Source: JAIBDK01 sp965261915 | Lineage (GTDB): Bacteria > Pseudomonadota > Gammaproteobacteria > Arenicellales > Poriferihabitantaceae | Direction of reading: 5' to 3' | Assembly (NCBI GenBank): GCA_965261915.1 | Contig: CBDHDW010000013.1 | Span: 3,100,001 to 3,164,000, forward strand | DNA length: 64,000 bases | Part shown: piece after piece, positions 31,315 to 40,616 of the stretch | Layout of the letters: each line of letters begins with the position of its first letter | Numbering within the stretch: position 1 is the stretch's first letter | Position numbers and translations under genes: made by a program | Notes under the pieces: generated by a model | Told to the model about the DNA's origin: nothing | The model's input: only the letters and a program-made list of their open reading frames with translations | Databases searched by the model: none

Positions 31315-32954
31315 ATCCCCAGATAGAGTAGCATCAGCGCTTCAGGGCTCGGTGAATCCCTCTTTCAAGCCTTGTGGCTGGCCATTACAGCAAATTATGG
31401 TGGCTAGTGCCGAGAGGTTTACTCAAAAACCGCTGTTCGGTGCATTATCAGTGCTAAATCGGCTATTTTTGACGCACCTGTCCTGCAGAAGCCGTTATTC
31501 TTGTTCTATGTCGGGTTAAATGGGCGGCGCTTCAAACTCCTTCAGTGCCAGCAGCACTCGTTCCAGTAGTAGTCGGTGGTTTTCCCGCATTTTGACCAAG
31601 AGTTGACGTCCCGTTCTAACCACTTTTGCCGCGATGGCGTACAGCCGCCAGCGCAGTGTTATCGCACGATGCTGGGACAACTCCCCCGGCAGCAACTGAC
31701 GCATGAGGGCACATAGATTGTAGGAGAGTGCGGAGATTAAAAAGTACAGCACATTGGCAGCAAAATCTGAACACGGCAGGGTGTCGCCACCAAAATCTCG
31801 TTTCAGTTCCTTGATTCGGTTCTCGCTGTCCTCGCCACGCTGGTTGTACCAGTGGACAATCTCGCTATCGCTAAGGCTATCCCGATTAGTGGCAATCGCA
31901 CGATAAATATAAGCACCTGAGTTTATTTCCTCTGAACTGTTTTCTGAGTTATCTGATGAATCTAAATCCAGACTCGCCTGGCCGGTAACGGCTGTTCTCT
32001 GAATGATAAGGGTGAAGGGTTTTTCATACTCACCGATGCAGAAACTGGTGCGGTAGGTATCCTGACCATTGACCGCTTTGCCTTTTTTATCCAGCAAAGG
32101 CGGCCAGTCCGAAGCGCTTGCCGCTGCTATCTGCGCGCGCAGTGCGGCGCTGGTCTTGGCGCGAATGGCATACTCGATACCCTGCTTATCACAATACTCA
32201 ATGACTTTTGTTTGGTAGCCGGCGGCATCAATACGCAACGCCTTCACGGTACAGTCTTCCGGGAGCGACTGCTGGCATTGCTGGATAAACGGCTTATTAT
32301 CTTTCGCTGGCGGCACATTGCCGTGACGGAAATCCACGGCCACGATCTGCCCGGTTTCCGCAATATGCCCGACCATCGGCATAAAGCCCTTGTTCTTGTT
32401 GTAAGTCCACCGTGCACCCGCTTTATGGGCAATAATCTCGGTGGCATCAATGTCCAGTGTGACTTCCTTACAGCGATGCAAGGCTACCTTCAATAAGGCT
32501 TTATTCACCTTTACCCAGGCAGCCTGGATTTGCGGCTGGCTTCCCATTCGCCTGAGCCAATCTCCAATCGTGGTCGCCTGGGGAAGTTGCTTGAGATCCA
32601 GCACGGTGCGCAGTGCTTCATCATCCTGAAGGTTGCGAACCTCATCCAGGTGAAAACTGCCTTCATGCTGCATCAGGATGAGGGTCTTGATGAACTCCGA
32701 GGGCTTATACCCACGATTGCTTTTAGGCTGGGGGAAGTGCTTGTCGATTCGCTCAGACAGGTTCAGGGAGTCCATTAGTTGAGCAATCGCCAATAAACCG
32801 GCACGAGAGGTGAGTAAATCGTTCGTTGTATCGAGTTTGTAGGGTAGAATAGTCATCAGCCTTGAGCTGTGCACCCATTGGGTGATGGTGGGTTTAAGAG
32901 CAAACCATTATACAGCCAAGGCTTCCTGCGTTTAAGAGATTTCTATCTGGGGAT
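31315..32954 (-). mobile_element. IS1380-family insertion sequence
   Basis: Terminal inverted repeats ATCCCCAGATAGA (31315-31327) and TCTATCTGGGGAT (32942-32954) enclose 1640 bp and one transposase gene, the size usual for IS1380. No clear target duplication is visible (left flank ...GCCCAA, right flank TGGGG...), so the ends could be off by a few bases. It lies 182 bp from tRNA-Ser on one side and 43 bp from the pgeF start on the other. Confidence 0.85.
31516..32874 (-). CDS. IS1380-family transposase
   Basis: A 452-residue DDE transposase. The first Asp is in TLDIDATEI, the second in LRIDAAGYQ, and the Glu is in DSENRIKELKRDFGG, which is the IS1380 spacing as I recall it. The N-terminus has the SRAGLLAIAQLMDSLNL segment that also survives as a scar at 530-593. 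The frame is complete, so the element may be active. The start could be the second Met (MTILPYKLD). Confidence 0.93.
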   Translation of the reverse strand: MHSSRLMTILPYKLDTTNDLLTSRAGLLAIAQLMDSLNLSERIDKHFPQPKSNRGYKPSEFIKTLILMQHEGSFHLDEVRNLQDDEALRTVLDLKQLPQATTIGDWLRRMGSQPQIQAAWVKVNKALLKVALHRCKEVTLDIDATEIIAHKAGARWTYNKNKGFMPMVGHIAETGQIVAVDFRHGNVPPAKDNKPFIQQCQQSLPEDCTVKALRIDAAGYQTKVIEYCDKQGIEYAIRAKTSAALRAQIAAASASDWPPLLDKKGKAVNGQDTYRTSFCIGEYEKPFTLIIQRTAVTGQASLDLDSSDNSENSSEEINSGAYIYRAIATNRDSLSDSEIVHWYNQRGEDSENRIKELKRDFGGDTLPCSDFAANVLYFLISALSYNLCALMRQLLPGELSQHRAITLRWRLYAIAAKVVRTGRQLLVKMRENHRLLLERVLLALKEFEAPPI

Positions 32955-32996
32955 TGGGGATTTGGAATTTTTGGGTTAACTTGATAAATTCCCTGG

Positions 32997-33770
32997 ATGA
33001 TTACCCCTGATTTTCTTTGCAGCCAACAATTGAGCCGATGTGAGGGTATTTCTCATGGATTCTTTACACGACAGGGCGGGGTTTCAAGCGGGGAGTTCGA
33101 TTCGTTAAATTGCAGTTTTGCGTCGCAAGACCGTCGTAGCGATGTCGCGCAAAACCGGCTTCGGGTGATGCAGTCGTTGGGAGCTGAGAAAATGGTGAGT
33201 TTGCAGCAGATTCATAGTCGCGATATTCACCTCGTCGATACCGCTTTTGCGGCTGAACAGGTTGCTCAGGGAGACGGTATGGTGTCGCTGGAGCGTGGCA
33301 TTGGATTAGGGGTGTTAGGCGCGGATTGTGCCCCGGTATTGTTTGCTGATCCTGTAGCCGGAATTGTTGGAGCGGCTCATGCGGGCTGGAAGGGCGCGGT
33401 GTCAGGCGTTACAGATGCGGTGATCGATGCGATGGAAGGAGTCGGTGCTGCAGTGGAAAACATATCCGCAGCCATTGGCCCTGCGATACAAAAACAATCT
33501 TACGAAGTTGGTGTAGAGTTTGCGCGTACGTTCGCCGGTCTGTCTTCAATCGAGTGCGCGCGTTTTTTTGTCGAGAGAGAAGGCTCAGTCTACTTTGACT
33601 TGCCAGGGTATATTGAAGAGAGACTTATCCAGCGGGGGATAACCAATCCGGATGTTATAGCCGAGGATACCTGCGCCCAATCGGAAAAGTTTTTTTCCTA
33701 CCGCAGAATCTGCCACCAAAACGGGAAGTTTTACGGGCGGCAAACGGGTGTCATTAGTCTGACCAAATAG
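32997..33770 (+). CDS. pgeF: Purine nucleoside phosphorylase / peptidoglycan editing factor (YfiH, DUF152)
   Basis: A 257-residue LACC1-like protein. Family members act as purine nucleoside phosphorylase/adenosine deaminase and, in E. coli, remove L-Ser misincorporated into peptidoglycan stems. Landmarks are QQIHSRDIH (His), GADCAPVLFADP (Cys), AHAGWKGAVSG (His) and the C-terminal CAQSEKFFSYRRICHQNGKFYGRQTG. It is normally downstream of rluD; here it is 20 kb from rluD and lies just after an IS1380 end, so its promoter may come from the IS or the 43-bp gap. Confidence 0.92.
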   Translation: MITPDFLCSQQLSRCEGISHGFFTRQGGVSSGEFDSLNCSFASQDRRSDVAQNRLRVMQSLGAEKMVSLQQIHSRDIHLVDTAFAAEQVAQGDGMVSLERGIGLGVLGADCAPVLFADPVAGIVGAAHAGWKGAVSGVTDAVIDAMEGVGAAVENISAAIGPAIQKQSYEVGVEFARTFAGLSSIECARFFVEREGSVYFDLPGYIEERLIQRGITNPDVIAEDTCAQSEKFFSYRRICHQNGKFYGRQTGVISLTK

Positions 33771-33774
33771 CAGG

Positions 33775-35667
33775 TTAGCCATTCGATTCGAGTTCGTCCC
33801 AACGCGAGTAACATTCTTCAAGGTCTTCGCTGAGCTGTTTCAGGTCAGTGGTAACCTGTTTTACGATTTCCGCAGATTGACTGTAAAAGCCGGAGTCTGA
33901 CATTTGCCCGGCAAGCCGGGTTTGCTGATTTTCCAGCAGCTCAATTTTTGCCGGTAGTTGCGTCAACTCCCTTTGCTGGTTGTCGCTGAGTTTGTTCTTT
34001 TGGACTGCTGGTTTTGAATCTTTTTGGGGCACTAAATCCGCTGTTTCCTTCTGACGATTCGGCTTCGTCTGGATCATTTTCCGGACCTGTCTTTGCCAGT
34101 CTGAATATCCTCCTGCGTATTCGTTTATTACGCCGTTACCTTCAAATGAAATTGTGCTGGTGATGACATTATCGAGAAACCGACGATCATGCGATACCAG
34201 CAGCAGAGTTCCGTCAAATTGAAGGAGAAGCTCTTCGAGGAGTTCCAGTGTTTCAATGTCGAGATCGTTGGTGGGTTCGTCCATAACCAGCAGGTTCGCG
34301 GGCTTGCTGAATAATTGCGCCAAAAGTACGCGTGCGCGCTCACCGCCGGACAGCGAACGGATGGGAGACCGTGAGCGTTGAGGAGAAAACAGAAAGTCTG
34401 AAAGGTAGCTAATGACGTGTCTTGATTTCCCATTGACGGTAATTTCTTCTCTTCCCTGGCCGATGATGTCGATTACGGTTTTGTCCGGCTCCAGACTCGA
34501 TCGGAGTTGATCAAAGTAGGCAATTTCAAGTCGAGTACCGTGCTGGATTTCACCTGTCGTGGGAGTCTGTTCTGCCAGCAGGATCCTGAGCAGCGTTGTT
34601 TTGCCAATACCGTTTGCGCCAATTAACCCAATTCGGTCGCCTCTGATAATATTTGTGGAGAATTGTTTGATGATGGTGTTTCCATCAATGGCGAAATGAG
34701 TATTATTCGCTTCAATTACGCGTTTGCCACTTTGTTGACCTTGTTCGACTCGAAGTCTGACGTTGCCTTTGACGTTGCGTCGCTCCGATTGCGCTGTGCG
34801 CATTTTCTTTAGCGCGCGCACGCGACCTTCATTTCTGGTGCGTCGAGCCTTAATTCCCTGTCGAATCCATTTTTCTTCATTGTCGAGTTTTTTGTCGAAA
34901 ACCGCATTCTGACGCTCTTCCTGTTCGAGCGCTGCGGTTTTGCGCTGCAAATAGTTTTCATAATGACCGGGCCAGACAACCAGTTTTCCTCTGTCGAGTT
35001 CTGCGATACTTGATGCGACGCGCTGTAAAAACTCGCGATCATGCGTTACCAATACGATGGCGCCGTCGAATTTAATGATTTGCTTCTCGAGCCACTCGAT
35101 GGTCTCCACATCAAGATGGTTAGTCGGTTCGTCCAGAAGCAGGATATCCGGACTGCAGACCAACGCTCGAGCCAGTGATGCCCGTCTTTGCCAGCCGCCA
35201 GACAGTGTTTTTAGTTGCACTGTGCCATCTAATCTCAATCGGCTTAATGTTTTGTCAACCAGCGACTGCAGGTTCCAGCCATCGGCACTATCCAACGTCT
35301 GCTGGATATCTCCCAACCGTTTAATTTGCGCTGCAGTCGGTTGATGGGTGGTTGAAAGTGATCGATATTCAGAAAGTGCTGCCCCGACGGTTGCCAATCC
35401 ATCCGCAACATATTCAAAAACCGAAAAGTCCTCATGACTGGTTGGGTTCTGCTCGAGCATGGCGACACGTATTCCGGGTTGAAATCGGATCTCACCGTCA
35501 TCCACTACGGATTGTGAGCCAAGAATTTTAAGTAATGTGGATTTCCCCTCACCGTTACGCCCGATCAACCCAAGTTTCTCACCCGCTGACAAAGTCAGAT
35601 TTGCTTTGTCTAGCAGCAGATTATCGCCAAAAGCGATGGAAGCCTGGGAAAGAGTGACGAGAGGCAT
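33775..35667 (-). CDS. uup: ABC-F ATPase Uup
   Basis: A soluble ABC-F family protein with two ATPase domains, implicated in ribosome function and DNA repair. Domain 1: GRNGEGKSTLLK (Walker A), LSGGWQRRASLA (signature), ILLLDEPTNHLD (Walker B). Domain 2: GANGIGKTTLLR, LSGGERARVLLAQ, LLVMDEPTNDLD. A linker of ~80 charged residues and a C-terminal coiled coil (about 555-628: KIELLENQQTRLAGQMSD) identify Uup rather than EttA or YheS. 630 residues is typical. It converges on pgeF with a 4-bp gap. Confidence 0.95.
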   Translation of the reverse strand: MPLVTLSQASIAFGDNLLLDKANLTLSAGEKLGLIGRNGEGKSTLLKILGSQSVVDDGEIRFQPGIRVAMLEQNPTSHEDFSVFEYVADGLATVGAALSEYRSLSTTHQPTAAQIKRLGDIQQTLDSADGWNLQSLVDKTLSRLRLDGTVQLKTLSGGWQRRASLARALVCSPDILLLDEPTNHLDVETIEWLEKQIIKFDGAIVLVTHDREFLQRVASSIAELDRGKLVVWPGHYENYLQRKTAALEQEERQNAVFDKKLDNEEKWIRQGIKARRTRNEGRVRALKKMRTAQSERRNVKGNVRLRVEQGQQSGKRVIEANNTHFAIDGNTIIKQFSTNIIRGDRIGLIGANGIGKTTLLRILLAEQTPTTGEIQHGTRLEIAYFDQLRSSLEPDKTVIDIIGQGREEITVNGKSRHVISYLSDFLFSPQRSRSPIRSLSGGERARVLLAQLFSKPANLLVMDEPTNDLDIETLELLEELLLQFDGTLLLVSHDRRFLDNVITSTISFEGNGVINEYAGGYSDWQRQVRKMIQTKPNRQKETADLVPQKDSKPAVQKNKLSDNQQRELTQLPAKIELLENQQTRLAGQMSDSGFYSQSAEIVKQVTTDLKQLSEDLEECYSRWDELESNG

Positions 35668-35823
35668 AAGGCAGAAAGTGGCTTGGGTCGCGGATTTTAA
35701 CGCCTTTCTAACTTCAGAAAATACAATTTATCCGTATAATCGCCCTGCGGATTTAGCGGATCCGCTAATCAGCTGTTTTGCCGGGCCGTTTAAGCCTGGC
35801 CAATTCAATCAGGCTAGGTAAAT

Positions 35824-37398
35824 ATGAGCTCCCTCATTGACGAAATACAACTAAGAAGGACTTTCGCGATCATCTCTCACCCCGATGCGGGCAAGACAAC
35901 GTTGACCGAGAGATTGCTGCAGTATGGTGGTGCGATCCAGCTGGCTGGTACCGTCAAAGCGCGCAAGAGTGAACGTTATGCAACGTCGGACTGGATGGAG
36001 CTGGAAAAACAACGTGGTATATCGGTTACTTCTTCGGTTATGCAGTTTCCGTACAAAGACCGAACAGTTAATCTGCTCGATACACCGGGACACGCAGACT
36101 TCTCCGAAGATACTTATCGAACCTTAACGGCGGTGGATTCTGCGTTGATGGTCATTGATATTGCCAAGGGAGTTGAAGAAAGAACCATCAAGCTGATGGA
36201 AGTATGTCGGCTTCGCGCTACGCCGATTATGACGTTCGTCAATAAAATGGACCGCGAGGGACAAGACCCGATTGATATCATGGATGAAGTCGAGCGGGTA
36301 TTGAAAATCAACTGTGCGGCGATGACATGGCCAATCGGGATTGGCAAACTCTTTGTGGGGATTTATCGGCTTTATGATGACACGGTGCATTTATTCGCCG
36401 GTCGGGGCCAGATTACCGAAGATGTCATGATTAAGGGGCTGGACAACCCTGAACTTGATGAACGACTCGGCGATTTGGCCGATGATCTGCGCGAACAACT
36501 GGAGTTGGTGCAAGGTGCGAGTCATGAATTCGATTTACAGGCATATCTAGGCGCGGAACTCACTCCGGTATTCTTCGGATCTGCGCTAAATCGACAGGGA
36601 ACCGATGAATTGATGGATAACTTTGTTGAATACGCACCTGCCCCGCAGCCCAGAAAAACCGAAAGCCGCGAGGTTGAATCCACCGAATCCAGATTTAGCG
36701 GTTTCGTATTCAAAATACAGGCCAACATGAATCCGGCACACCATGATCGAGTGGCTTTTCTACGAATCACTTCGGGAAAATTCTTAAAAGGGATGAAGCT
36801 GCGCCACGTTCGAGCAGAAAAAACCATGGTCATTCAAAATGCCCATACCTTTATGGCATCAAAAAGAGGGCAGGCGGAAGATGCTTATGCGGGCGATATT
36901 TTGGGATTGCACAATCACGGTACGATTCAAATCGGTGACACGTTCACAGAAGGCGAGATACTGAAGTTCACTGGAATTCCGAATTTCGCGCCGGAACTTT
37001 TTCGACGCGTTAGACTGGCCGATCCACTGCGCGCCAAAGCGCTGCAAAAAGGATTGATACAACTCAGCGAGGAAGGAGCGACTCAGGTTTTTCGTCCATT
37101 GGCAAGCAATGATCTGGTATTGGGGGCGGTGGGTATTCTGCAGTTTGATGTCGTTGCCCATCGATTAAAGACCGAGTACAACGTTGAGTGTGCTTTTGAA
37201 GCTGTGCCGGTAAATACGGCAAGATGGATAACGTTTAAAAATCCGGCGGACGAAACCGGATTTCGACGAAGAAATGAGCAGAATCTGGCCTTGGATGGCC
37301 AGGACACCCTGTCCTATATTGCGCCAAACCGGGCAAATCTGCAGCTTGCCATTGAGCGTTGGCCCGATGTGGAGTTTCGCTCAACCAGGGAACTCTAA
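35824..37398 (+). CDS. prfC: Peptide chain release factor 3
   Basis: GTPase that removes RF1/RF2 from the ribosome after peptide release. The 524-residue length is typical. G1 is SHPDAGKTTLTERLL, G2/G3 are KQRGISVTSSV and LLDTPGHADFSEDTYRTL, and G4 is FVNKMDREG. AIQLAGTVKARKS, GKLFVGIYRLYDD and the C-terminal LAPNRANLQL-like segment (IAPNRANLQLAIERW) are RF3-specific. The ATG has AGGTAAAT upstream. It is divergent from uup. Confidence 0.96.
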   Translation: MSSLIDEIQLRRTFAIISHPDAGKTTLTERLLQYGGAIQLAGTVKARKSERYATSDWMELEKQRGISVTSSVMQFPYKDRTVNLLDTPGHADFSEDTYRTLTAVDSALMVIDIAKGVEERTIKLMEVCRLRATPIMTFVNKMDREGQDPIDIMDEVERVLKINCAAMTWPIGIGKLFVGIYRLYDDTVHLFAGRGQITEDVMIKGLDNPELDERLGDLADDLREQLELVQGASHEFDLQAYLGAELTPVFFGSALNRQGTDELMDNFVEYAPAPQPRKTESREVESTESRFSGFVFKIQANMNPAHHDRVAFLRITSGKFLKGMKLRHVRAEKTMVIQNAHTFMASKRGQAEDAYAGDILGLHNHGTIQIGDTFTEGEILKFTGIPNFAPELFRRVRLADPLRAKALQKGLIQLSEEGATQVFRPLASNDLVLGAVGILQFDVVAHRLKTEYNVECAFEAVPVNTARWITFKNPADETGFRRRNEQNLALDGQDTLSYIAPNRANLQLAIERWPDVEFRSTREL

Positions 37399-37624
37399 AT
37401 CCTCCATTCAGACGCTGTTCACGGTCTGAATACTCTATTTCAATTCTGTCTCGCGCTTCGGCGAGAATTTCCCGCTAGTGGTATAAATACTAAATATTCG
37501 CGATATGTTGTGTTTGCCCGTCTTCAGAGTGGTAAAAATATGTTTACTTATGCAAAACTTATGGTAAAATAGAATTTCATCACCATATATCCACCGATTA
37601 ACGAACTGTATTTTGACGATTAAA

Positions 37625-38152
37625 ATGAAGATAAATCGAGTAACCGGAAAGTCAGGAAAGTCGAGTTTCCGGCTGTTCATCCCATTTGTAATGATGCTTT
37701 CCTTATTTGGGTTTTCGCATTTGAGCTACGCGTATGTTTATGACCACACCAGTGAATTCGAATATTCCAATGTTACGCCTGGGCACGAACTGGGATGTTT
37801 GGCGCTGAATATATATCACGAGGGTCGAGGGGAATCGTTAAAGGGGCAATCCGCAATCGCTTCTGTGACCATGAATCGTGTTGACAGCAAACATTATCCG
37901 AATACGGTTTGTGAAGTGGTTTGGCAAAGAAAACAATTTAGCTGGACGCATATTGCGCAACGCCACCATTCCGTCACCGATATCGCTGCCTGGCAACAGG
38001 CACTTGTCATAGCACAGCGCTTTCTTGACGGCGCGCGTGCAGGTCAGGTTGGCGATGCTACACACTATCACGCAAAAAATGTGAAGCCGTACTGGGTTGC
38101 TGAAAACAAACTTGTCGGCAAAGTGGGTAACCACTACTTTTACGTACTGTAA
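37625..38152 (+). CDS. SleB-like cell wall hydrolase
   Basis: A 175-residue exported protein (from the ATG at 37625; a TTG four codons upstream is possible) with an N-terminal hydrophobic segment (FIPFVMMLSLFGFSHLSYA). The domain is Hydrolase_2 (SleB/CwlJ type): LGCLALNIYHEGRGESLKGQ with the catalytic Glu, VTMNRVDSKHYPNTVCEVVW and the C-terminal HYHAKNVKPYW. Such enzymes are lytic transglycosylase-like amidases acting on peptidoglycan. In Gram-negatives they are periplasmic, and their role is usually unassigned. It stands alone in its transcription unit. Confidence 0.85.
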   Translation: MKINRVTGKSGKSSFRLFIPFVMMLSLFGFSHLSYAYVYDHTSEFEYSNVTPGHELGCLALNIYHEGRGESLKGQSAIASVTMNRVDSKHYPNTVCEVVWQRKQFSWTHIAQRHHSVTDIAAWQQALVIAQRFLDGARAGQVGDATHYHAKNVKPYWVAENKLVGKVGNHYFYVL

Positions 38153-38288
38153 AACGATTCAAATTCATTCGCTTTCATTCGCCTGACTAATACTGCCCGC
38201 CTGCCGAAGGATTCGCATTAATACGCCCGGGGCAGGCGTGATAAACTGAGACTTTCACTAAAGTCCCTCGAATCCGGGATCGATTGAC

Positions 38289-39104
38289 ATGTCTTGCGTT
38301 GCTGCAATCCAAACCCAATCCAGCGATAACATCGCCGAAAATCTGGCCAGGGTCGAAACCTGGATTGAGCACGCGGCGTCTGAAAATTCCAGCCTCGTTG
38401 TTCTGCCAGAGTGTTTCGGGTTCATGCAAAGCTCGTTAGCGCAGCTGTTATCCGTCGCCGAGCAGCCGGGCAATGGGCTAATACAAAATACGGTTTCAGC
38501 ACTCGCACGTCGATGCCAATGCTGGATTATTGCCGGCAGTATCCCGATGATCTCCGACACGCCGGGAAAAGTTACCAATACCCTGGTTGTGTATAACGAT
38601 GACGGGGTCGAAGTTGCCCGATACGACAAAATATTTTTATTTGACGTGTCGCTGCCAAACGGTGAGCATTATCATGAGTCTGAATATACGAAAGCGGGTG
38701 ACGTTGCCTCAGTCGTGGATACGCCAATTGGCAAAGTTGGTTTATCTATTTGTTATGATCTTCGGTTCCCGGAAATGTACCGAAAACTGGTTTCGCTTGG
38801 AGCAGAAGTGCTTGTCGTTGCCTCCGCTTTTTCAGCAACCACGGGGAAAGCCCACTGGCTTCCGCTGCTGCGTGCGCGCGCAATCGAAAACAGCTGCTAC
38901 GTCGTCGCCCCGGCCCAATTTGGTAGACACAATCAAAAGCGCACAACCTGGGGCCATACTGTTATCATCGACCCTTGGGGAGCGGTGTTAACGGAACTGG
39001 ATACCGGCTGGGGAGTCGCATCGGCTAAAATTGATCTCGCGAAACTGGAAGCATATCGTGCCCGGTTACCCAGCCTGCAGCATATTCGCAGTGATTTGTT
39101 TTGA
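38289..39104 (+). CDS. Nitrilase-superfamily amidase (Nit1-like)
   Basis: A 271-residue carbon-nitrogen hydrolase with the full catalytic triad: Glu in LVVLPECFGF (residue ~41), Lys in YDKIFLFDV (~114), Cys in GLSICYDLRFPEMY (~155). The family includes deaminated glutathione amidase (Nit1) and omega-amidase (Nit2); the segment YDLRFPEMYRKL and length favour the Nit1-like branch. In many gammaproteobacteria this gene lies directly before tldD, as here (63-bp gap). A housekeeping metabolite-repair role is inferred. Confidence 0.88.
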   Translation: MSCVAAIQTQSSDNIAENLARVETWIEHAASENSSLVVLPECFGFMQSSLAQLLSVAEQPGNGLIQNTVSALARRCQCWIIAGSIPMISDTPGKVTNTLVVYNDDGVEVARYDKIFLFDVSLPNGEHYHESEYTKAGDVASVVDTPIGKVGLSICYDLRFPEMYRKLVSLGAEVLVVASAFSATTGKAHWLPLLRARAIENSCYVVAPAQFGRHNQKRTTWGHTVIIDPWGAVLTELDTGWGVASAKIDLAKLEAYRARLPSLQHIRSDLF

Positions 39105-39167
39105 TTGGGTTCACCGCCTGTTCTCCATTTTTGTTAACCTTTTAATATCTAACCTATCTTTTTATTA

Positions 39168-40616
39168 ATGACTCAACTAATCGATACGGCAAGTCGTGTA
39201 TTGCTGGAACCAACGGGGCTCGACAGCAGTGATTTGTCTCGTACCATAAGCCGAATCATGGGCCCGAAAATTGACTATGCGGATTTATATTTCCAGTATT
39301 CACGTCATGAATCGTGGGCCATCGATGAAGCAACGGTGAAGTCCGGAAGCTTTGGAATTGATCAAGGCGTTGGCATCCGTGCGGTTAGCGGAGAAAAAAC
39401 CGGATTTGCCTATTCCGACGAGATTTTATTGCCGGCGCTGGAAAATGCAGCAGATGCGGCGCGCGCCATTGCGAGCCATTCCGGGGCCGAAAAAGTTATG
39501 CAAATTGCCGGCTCGGGAACGGCTATTCCCCAATTATATGAACCATTGGATCCACTGGTTTCAATGCCGGATTCAGAAAAGGTGGAGCTATTAAAAAATA
39601 TTGAACAGCAAACCCGTGATATGGACTCCCGAATAAGTCAGGTTATGGTAAGCCTGGCTGGCGCTCAGGATATTATCCTGGTGGTTCGTTCAGACGGTTT
39701 GCTCGCGGCCGATGTTCGGCCGTTGGTACGAATGAATGTCAGCGTCATTGTCGATGAGAAAGGGCGGCGTGAACAAGGCTCTGCAGGCGGCGGCGGTCGA
39801 TTTGCGTACAATTATTTCACCGCTCAGGATCGAGCGACATCTTACGCCGAAGAAGCCGTTCGGCAAGCGCTGGTCAATCTGGAATCCCAGGAAGCACCGG
39901 CTGGTGAAATGACAGTCGTATTGGGTTCCGGCTGGCCAGGTATTTTGTTGCACGAAGCAATTGGCCACGGACTGGAAGGTGATTTCAACCGCAAGGGAAC
40001 ATCCGTGTTTAGCGGAAGGATTGGTGAACAGGTCGCTTCGGAGCTCTGTACCGTTGTCGACGACGGTACGATCGAAGGCAGGCGCGGATCCCTGAGCATC
40101 GACGACGAGGGTGTCCCCAGCCAAAACACTGTTTTGATCGAGAACGGAATCTTGACCGGATACATGCAGGATCAGCTGAATGCCCGTTTAATGGGCATGG
40201 AGCCCACCGGTAACGGACGCCGTGAATCTTATGCGCATTTACCCATGCCAAGGATGACCAACACGTATATGCATGCAGGTGAAACGCCTCCGGAAGATAT
40301 TATCGCCAGCGTAGACAAGGGTATTTATGCGGTGAATTTTGATGGTGGGCAGGTTGATATCACTTCCGGAAAATTTGTTTTTAGTGCATCAGAAGCCTAT
40401 ATGATTGAAAATGGTAAAAAAACCTATCCGGTTAAAGGCGCGACACTCATTGGCAATGGGCCCGATGTACTGACCCGGGTTTCCATGGTGGGCAACGATA
40501 TGTCGCTCGATACGGGTGTTGGTGTTTGCGGCAAGGAAGGCCAGAGCGTTGCCGTGGGAGTAGGGCAGCCAACCATGAGAATTGATGGATTAACAGTAGG
40601 TGGGGCGGCAGTTTAA
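39168..40616 (+). CDS. tldD: Metalloprotease subunit TldD
   Basis: Catalytic half of the TldD/TldE heterodimeric zinc protease, which degrades unfolded peptides and matures some ribosomal peptides (microcin B17) and CcdA. The zinc motif H-E-x-x-x-H is in LLHEAIGHGLEGDFN (near residue 261), with a third ligand Cys in the C-terminal region (GVCGKEGQSVAVGVGQP). 482 residues is the usual length. Its TAA overlaps the next ATG by 1 nt (TAATG), so TldD and PmbA are translationally coupled. Confidence 0.96.
   Translation: MTQLIDTASRVLLEPTGLDSSDLSRTISRIMGPKIDYADLYFQYSRHESWAIDEATVKSGSFGIDQGVGIRAVSGEKTGFAYSDEILLPALENAADAARAIASHSGAEKVMQIAGSGTAIPQLYEPLDPLVSMPDSEKVELLKNIEQQTRDMDSRISQVMVSLAGAQDIILVVRSDGLLAADVRPLVRMNVSVIVDEKGRREQGSAGGGGRFAYNYFTAQDRATSYAEEAVRQALVNLESQEAPAGEMTVVLGSGWPGILLHEAIGHGLEGDFNRKGTSVFSGRIGEQVASELCTVVDDGTIEGRRGSLSIDDEGVPSQNTVLIENGILTGYMQDQLNARLMGMEPTGNGRRESYAHLPMPRMTNTYMHAGETPPEDIIASVDKGIYAVNFDGGQVDITSGKFVFSASEAYMIENGKKTYPVKGATLIGNGPDVLTRVSMVGNDMSLDTGVGVCGKEGQSVAVGVGQPTMRIDGLTVGGAAV

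Noticed and set aside
33775..35667. The ABC-F protein as an antibiotic-resistance gene
   Set aside because: The C-terminal coiled coil, linker and length match housekeeping Uup rather than ARE ABC-F resistance proteins.
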